The notes beneath the pieces are model-generated. The model was not told where the DNA came from and searched no databases. It saw nothing but the letters and a program-made list of their open reading frames with translations. This document shows positions 58,201 through 64,000 of a stretch of 64,000 nucleotides of DNA, piece by piece (positions within the stretch are counted from its first letter, which is position 1; each line of letters starts with the position of its first letter). Source of the DNA: Epiperipatus broadwayi (taxonomy: Eukaryota; Onychophora; Udeonychophora; Euonychophora; Peripatidae); assembly GCA_028023455.1 (NCBI GenBank), contig JAQFVV010006274.1, forward strand, positions 5,456,001-5,520,000, read 5' to 3'. A program made the position numbers and the translations under genes.

Positions 58201-60125
58201 GTATTAACTGTAAATATGTAATTATATAAAAATAGTAAAAGCAGTTTTATTTGTCTACAATTTGAATTAAATGTTAATATTCTTCTTATGGCAGTTTTGG
58301 TCCCATTTTTTTTTAAATTCAACTACCAATGCTTTTTTTTTTTTTTGGAACCAATTGAAAATTGATGATTTAGAACTCCATGAACTTTAAATATTTTTAT
58401 TGGCTACATCAATTTTATTTTTTATTGTCTGTCTGAATTTGAACTTGTATATTGATATTTAATTAAGTGAATTCATATTGATATCTTTGATATTGGCCAA
58501 CATTTTTTTTTTTTCCAATGTAATTAGGGTATGATAAAACAAATATTTGAGTTGTACTTCTGGATTGAGTGAAAGGCCTATCAAGATAATGAGCAATAAT
58601 TATCATTTAATAATTTTTTTTATTTCAAAGTTTTTTCCAAGCTAGATTAAATGAAAAATATAATACTATTTCAATATAGCAAAAAGTGCTGAAATATATT
58701 TCCAAACTATAGATAGTCATAATAGATAAATCTACTTCAAAAATATTCGAAGTAAAAAAATTTTGCATAAAATTATATACAATTGTAATCAAAGAAAGTT
58801 TGAGCTCATTACAATAATCAAGTTATAAACAGTTGAATTATCTTTTTTTAAAGAATATATATAATTAATTTTATATTTCTGATCTTAGCAGAGTTTAGAA
58901 AGTGATATTGTGTAATTATGGTTTTATTATATTTTCCTATGTGATTAAGAGTGTAATGTGAAAGTAAAAAAATAGTTTATATAAAGCTTATTATTGAAAG
59001 ATGAAAAGTAATTTTAGGCACATAGCTTGAATTATAAAAGCTTTCTAAATTTAATATGACTTATATTACTTATTCTAAAAGCATATATGCATCTTTAAAA
59101 ATCAAACCAAAAAAGTAAATTTCTTATACTTCCATCATCATATAGTTTAATCATTAAATATTGTTAAAAAAATTTAAACTTTATTTGTATTTTTCAAAAC
59201 ATGTTTATCTTTTAATAATATGTAGATTAATATTGAATACAATATTTCAAGTGGTATTTGATCAAGTCAGAAAAGACAAAAATAACAGCATGGAAGTATA
59301 AGGTTCTCTACTAACCAGTGTGTTATTACTAAAAGTTAAATACATTAAGAAGAATATAAAAATAAAGATTGAATTTTTAAAAAAATACATTTAACAATTA
59401 AATTAAATAATGGAAATAGTTCAATATATAACCAGGGATAAAATACCATCAACATAAACTTTCGGACCAACATTAAGTAAAATCCTCTTATATAACAATC
59501 ATTTTTAGTTAAGATATTATTTTGAATATGGAATTATAATAAATAATAGCTTTTCATAATTATTTATTGTGAGGGATTAGTTATATGAATTAAGATAAAA
59601 TTGAGTTTCAACTGGAGTTCATTATAGCCACACATTAATTCGGATATATGTTAATTTTGAAGTTTCATTTTAAACTAATTATTTTGATCAATAACTAACA
59701 AAGAGCAAAATTGCTAATGAAACAATGCCCTAAAATAATTGTTTTGTAAACAAATATTCGGAAGTTTTTTAGTCTTATTAAAAATTGTCTTATTTTTTTT
59801 TAAAATAAAAATATGTATGAACTATTTTTTAGTTAATTTTATTAACTGAAATTAGAGATTCTGTAAAAAGTTATTATTATTGAGTTGTTAAGTAAAAAGA
59901 AAATTTATTTGTACCAACTTTTTCATTTATGCTTTTTTTTTTACATCATATCTTTTATTTCAGTAATGTAGAAATATTCTACTAATACAATTATAATACC
60001 CCCCCCCCATCTCTCCCTTTATTCTTAAGCAATACAGATTTTTTCAAATGTAAAACACATTTTTAGTTGGAAATTAAAATTATTAAAATCTAGTTTACAT
60101 CTATAATCTAAAGATTTTAATATAT
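55208..60125 (+). other. EML intron 5, mostly unassigned
   Basis: A long AT-rich stretch with simple A/T runs, a GAAA-type run near 57030 and a ten-C homopolymer near 60000. No exon or element was recognised. Confidence 0.5.
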
Positions 60126-60129
60126 AAGC

Positions 60130-60290
60130 TGTTATCTTTTTTTTGCACTCTTTTATTCAATTTAATTATCTTACTATTTTGACTATCTAGCAATCTTCTT
60201 CAGAGCTATAAAATACAACTGCATTACATTATTTTTATTGTATGTATAATAACATTTGGTATATCTATATATTTACTATTATACTTCAAG
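60130..60290 (-). repeat. Old Penelope pseudo-LTR fragment, same family as 46-50 kb
   Basis: The order CACT, TTTATTCAATTTAATTATCT, TTGACTATCTAGCAATCTTC, TTCAG, then ATACAAC follows the intact pseudo-LTR (CACTTTAAGC..., TTCGACTGTACTAGCAGTCT, TCGTCAG, CTACAAC). On the minus strand the hammerhead boxes read CTGAAGA and CAAAA, so GAAA is lost. It is a decayed copy. Confidence 0.55.
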
Positions 60291-60865
60291 TAGTCAAATA
60301 TCAATTTTAAAAAATTTGTCTATAATGGCATCTTTTATAAAATTTAAAATAATATGAGTCAGATAGGGAAGATTGCCACTGAAACAAATAAGGAGCACGA
60401 TAGAGCAATTAATAGAAAGGATATAAAATCAGAGTCATATATACATTTTTTAGTCATAGAATGAATTGTGAAAAAAAATATTCAGGTAATAAAATATGTT
60501 AAAAATTACAAGAAAATAAAATGTTATGAAACTTTGTATATTCAAGGCTGGGTACAATTTTGAGCATTGTTGGATTATTGGACACTTTATAATTAAAATA
60601 TTATTTTTGCAAATTATTTTGTAAATATCAAAAGGTATTAAATAAATTTTTAGTTATCTATTTAAATTTTATTTAAGATTGATTTTTTTTATATATACTG
60701 TTATTTATATATTTTCAATACTTATGCATCTATATCATTTTTCAAAAAATTAAGAACTAAAAATATTAATATATAGGTAAATATACTTGAACAACTATAT
60801 TAATATGTTTAAGAATTTTTTTAAAAATAATTATTTAATAAATACACACATATATATATATAAGC

Positions 60866-61325
60866 TTTAAATTAAACAGTTCAATGTATATGTAAACAAA
60901 GAGAGTAAATCACTCTCCCCGAGGCTATAAATTAAGTGCACTCTAAATGTTGAACAAAGGATCAAGAATAGAATGACAAGTTTTTAAAAGATTTGGCGTA
61001 TTTTATAATTATTTTAAAAGTATTTTGACCACTTTTAATAAAGAAAATAAGGTGAAAGAGTTTATTTTTATTTAGAATGACTTCACCCATTCTTAGAGTT
61101 ATGATGTTTATAACCATATCTTTGTCAACATTTGTCATTCCATCTGACTGATAAATTAGTTTTACTCTGAATTACCAAGAGTGTTGACAAAGGTATGCCT
61201 ATAAACCTTAGAGAGCTCCAAGAATAGATGGATTCATTCTATTCTTGATTCTTTATTCAACATTTAGAGTGTGTTTAATTCATAGACTGGGAGAGGGTGA
61301 TTTATTCACTTTGTTTGTGTATATA
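60866..61325. repeat. Foldback element (second copy of the 35001-35320 family)
   Basis: The left end has TATATGTAAACAAAGAGAGT and AAATCACTCTCC, CACTCTAAATGTTGAACAAA and GATCAAGAATAGAATGA. The right end has the complements CATTCTATTCTTGATTCTTT, CAACATTTAGAGTG and GGTGATTTATTCACTTTGTT. Inverted arms of about 95 bp surround a middle that is itself partly palindromic. It ends about 80 bp before the acceptor of an EML exon. Confidence 0.7.
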
Positions 61326-61406
61326 TATATCTAGGAAATTTTTTTTATTACTTAAAACATTTTTTATGAAGGAAATAATAATAAACACACAATTTATTTT
61401 TAACAG

Positions 61407-61485
61407 TTTAGCAATTCATCCAAATAAATTTATCATCGCTTCAGGTCAGTTGACAGGAGTTTCCCTGGATAAAAAAGAAAACAGG
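61407..61485 (+). CDS. EML: EML-family exon, first WD repeat
   Basis: The acceptor is TTTTTAACAG and the donor is AACAGG/GTGAGT. After the split Cys codon the frame reads (C)LAIHPNKFIIASGQLTGV, then SLDKKENR. It matches the EML blade CLA(I/V)HP(D/N)....ATGQ(V/I)AG, where the next exon would be expected to give PH(V/I)R(I/V)WD. It ends in phase 0. The remaining WD repeats are outside the window. Confidence 0.92.
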
Positions 61486-62304
61486 GTGAGTTTTTTATTT
61501 TATTTTAATGAATCATTTTTAAAATTTGTTTTTGTAATTGTGTATATATATATTTAAAGAAAATATAAAATGTATTTTATAAATATTTTTCTGAACATTT
61601 GATTGTGAATATTTGCACAATACATATAATTTATATGCATACAGAAAGAAATATAACAAGAATAATATGAATGGATGGAAAAAGAAGTGGTCAAAGTTAT
61701 TTTAAGGAGTAAAAAATATAACTTGTGGAACTAAAATACTTTGCAAGAATAATAAATAATTATTTGGACTAAGGCAGAGAGAGTGCTTATTCTAATTGGA
61801 AATGGGATGATGGGATTTGGAAGTTTGCTTAATGCAAGAGTAATAGATAATTGGACTAAGGCAAAAAGCATGATTGGCAAAGGTTGTAATTAGAAATGGA
61901 ACAATTGGAATTGTAAATTTGCTAAATCGTATGTGGAAATAGAAGGCCTGTGACATAGCTTTTGAAACAATATCAGAGAAGCTTGATAATATATAGTTAT
62001 TAGTGAGAGATTCTGAAAAGAAAAACTCAATAATGAAACAAATTATAAATATCTACATTGAAAATTTTTACTAACCTAGACATTTTTTGTTCTTATTGCA
62101 ATATTTGTCACCAAATCTTTGTACTAAAATAGAAGTTTTTTATCACTTCTTAAATTGTTTTTTGTTGTTGCAATATTTGTAACAAAATCTTTATAATAAA
62201 AAAAAAAAAAGATAACTTTTGATCTTTCTCATTTTTTTTTTTTTTTGTTATTTTTAACCAGATTAATTGTTGCAATTATAAACAGTCTTATAAGTACTGT
62301 ACTA
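61486..62304 (+). other. EML intron, with a 90-bp tandem duplication
   Basis: Two diverged head-to-tail copies (61741-61829, 61830-61923) share TGCAAGA, ATAAT, TTGGACTAAGGCA, TTAGAAATGG and GGAA..TGTAAATTTGCT-type blocks. The rest of the stretch is AT-rich with no recognised feature. Confidence 0.55.
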
Positions 62305-64000
62305 CAATGTTTCTCAACCTTTTTCTTTCTGGGGGCTGCTTAGATTCCAGAAAAAATTTTCATGGACTGATAAGATAATTACAATAAATTATCTTTTTTT
62401 TATCTGTGACATTATATATATACATTACTGGTTCAATTCCTGAAATGCATGCTGCTTTTTTGCTTACTTGTCATTGACATATGTATTATATTATATTACT
62501 CATTCAATAAAATTACAAACAAAAAAAAATTACAGAATAATGAGCACTAGAAATATTGATTACCTATAAAAAGTATATTTATAGAATTTTAAACTATAAA
62601 ATTATTATAAAGCTAATGTTAATTAAGATTGATTAACAAATATTTCATAAAAATCACAGAAAATCATATTGATTGATTTAAAAATTACAGGTCATATAAT
62701 GATTATTGTAATATAATCACATAATAGTTCATACAAGAAATATTGAACACAACAAAATCAGAAAATTAAAAACCAAAGAACTATTATCAAGATAGTATTA
62801 ATAAAAGGAAACAATTTTCAATTTAAAATTTTAATATGATTGTTGTTGTTGTTTGCTTTCTATTGGTAATTCAAGATTTGACATCAAATTGGTTAAAGTG
62901 ATACAAAGAGATGAACCTACGGAAATTCAGTTTCTGAATTTGTTTTTTTATAATGCACATCACTGAAAATCCCCTTTCACACAAAAAGGTTATTGTGAAA
63001 GGGATGCTCATTGCTTTTTGTTGCAGACTTGGTTACTCATTCTGATCTAAAATTTATTTAAATTCATTGTGGGGAAATTTGATTTTAATATTAAATCTGA
63101 ACTTGTTTCCAAGAGACATTCATATTCTTAATTATTTAAATTTGTGATATTGCTTCTAAGATCTCTGAAAAAAGATTTGTAATCCATAAATTCATTTTGC
63201 ACAAATTTATTTTGAATGGAAAATATTTTTCAAAACCACCATATAATAATTGTATATGGGACAAATAATTTTATTTAACTTTAATTTGTCTAGATTTTGA
63301 TGCTAATAAATAACAAACAGATCAGAGTTGTTGTTTTTTTATTCTAACTAGCCAAAATTGAATTTTCTTTTTAAATCCATTGATTTTCTTATATAAATGA
63401 AATGTATTCTTCCCACTTTCCTATAGACTTAAATTTAAATCATTAATGTGGAAAAATATATTTTTTAAATAAACTAGTTTTGCAACCCATTCGATTTCAT
63501 GAAAAAATTTGCAAATAAAGATTTTTTTTCATCCAGTAATATTTCTACTTATGTTCTTAATTCAAATAGCCTGCTTAGCAATTTATTTCAAGAGAGTCAT
63601 TTGATTTCAGTATGAAATAATAATTGTTTTTGTTTTGCTCCAACTTTTTGATAAAGTAGTCTAGAATTTAGACCACTTTTTTTTTATATATATAAGATTT
63701 ACTATTTTTATAAATTCAGCTAGGTTCATTTGACTCAGAGGATAAATTTTTACTTTCTAAATGTTGCTAATATATTATGCGATATGTAGTTAATAAATCA
63801 GTGATCACTACTTTTTGAATTTTTTTAATAATACCATAATGCTTGCCCACTGTAGTAGCTGGTCTGCCAGTGCATAAACCTATGCAATTTTTCCAGTCCA
63901 AATCTTGATGTTAATTTTAATGCATTAAAAATTTCAGTGCTTGTATCTGAACATAGTTTTACACAACACAAAAATTTTTCTTTATTGTCTTTAAAAATAA
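62305..64000 (-). pseudogene. hAT transposase relic (C-terminal part), runs off the window
   Basis: The left edge, read on the minus strand, ends CCCCCAGAAAGAAAAAGGTTGAGAAACA, in the style of a hAT 3' terminus. Coding remnants on the minus strand run right to left. The first is near 63880 (WKIA.VYALADQLLQ, decayed from GVCTDGAPA). Next are LNSRLLYQKVGAKQKQLLFHT (near 63640), SRLFELR, HEIEWVAKLVYLKNIFFHIN and DLNLSL (63420-63540). The last is near 62990 (NNLFV.KGIFSDV, the C-terminal dimerisation region). The order matches ZBED-type hAT transposases. Stops are frequent. The N-terminal half would lie beyond the window. Confidence 0.75.

Larger units (their letters stand above)
8900..61485 (+). 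other. EML: EML-family gene, extent of the six exons seen
   Basis: Six coding exons with consensus splice sites join without a frame break over 719 coding bases (239 full codons). Introns within the window span 9135-21364, 21464-54327, 54354-54819, 54950-55057 and 55208-61406. The junction phases, counted as bases of the split codon in the upstream exon, are 2, 2, 1, 2 and 2, and exon 6 ends in phase 0. The first exon begins inside a split codon and the last stops in the first WD repeat, so both gene ends lie outside the window or are unrecognised. EML proteins bind microtubules through an N-terminal region and fold the rest into a tandem atypical propeller around the HELP motif. Introns 1, 2 and 5 are filled with mobile elements on both strands. 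Confidence 0.9.

Overview
The window is a piece of an animal nuclear genome. It is very A+T-rich (about three quarters by eye), has GT-AG introns up to tens of kilobases, and is crowded with non-LTR, Penelope-like, hAT, pogo and miniature elements. The mix of elements would fit an arthropod, but the species cannot be fixed from the sequence.

The only host gene I can support is an EML (echinoderm microtubule-associated protein-like) gene on the + strand. Six internal coding exons lie at 8900-9134, 21365-21463, 54328-54353 (a 26-base microexon), 54820-54949, 55058-55207 and 61407-61485. They join in one reading frame. They encode a Ser/Pro/Lys-rich, probably microtubule-binding N-terminal segment, then the HELP motif, then the start of the first WD repeat. 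The start codon and most of the beta-propeller lie outside the window. Nearly everything else from 8.9 kb onward sits in introns of this gene; intron 2 alone is about 33 kb.

The most interesting content is a set of self-cleaving-RNA elements. Two loci, 12.5-13.6 kb and 35.4-37.0 kb, are arrays of units of about 457 and 422 bp. Each unit carries a type I hammerhead ribozyme with a conserved core, stem II, an extended stem I and a two-base-pair stem III. Each array ends in an inverted copy and is flanked by a 12- or 13-bp target-site duplication. They look like metazoan retrozymes, which are non-autonomous elements expected to pass through circular RNAs. In the same intron is an apparently intact 4.6-kb Penelope-like element (45955-50580). 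It has an 843-residue reverse transcriptase plus GIY-YIG endonuclease between two pseudo-LTRs of about 0.9 kb. The pseudo-LTRs carry a related hammerhead core, and the insertion has an 11-bp duplication, so it is a natural candidate for the driver of the retrozymes.

Layout: 1-8.9 kb, AT-rich DNA, small foldback elements, and relics of a Penelope-like element and a LINE. 8.9-15 kb, first exon, retrozyme array and a 115-bp minisatellite. 15-27 kb, a 2.4-kb sequence present twice in inverted orientation, with an RTE relic, exon 2 and a pogo/Tigger relic between the copies. 27.2-28.5 kb, a miniature LTR retrotransposon (TRIM). 29-29.8 kb, a large hairpin element. 31.3-34.1 kb, a LINE relic. 34.9-38 kb, the second retrozyme array between inverted Penelope relics. 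40.6-43.9 kb, RTE and hAT relics. 44.75-53.7 kb, a nest of four insertions (pogo copy, TTAA element, Penelope-like element, unclassified 2.7-kb segment). 54.3-61.5 kb, the HELP and WD exons. 62.3-64 kb, a hAT relic.
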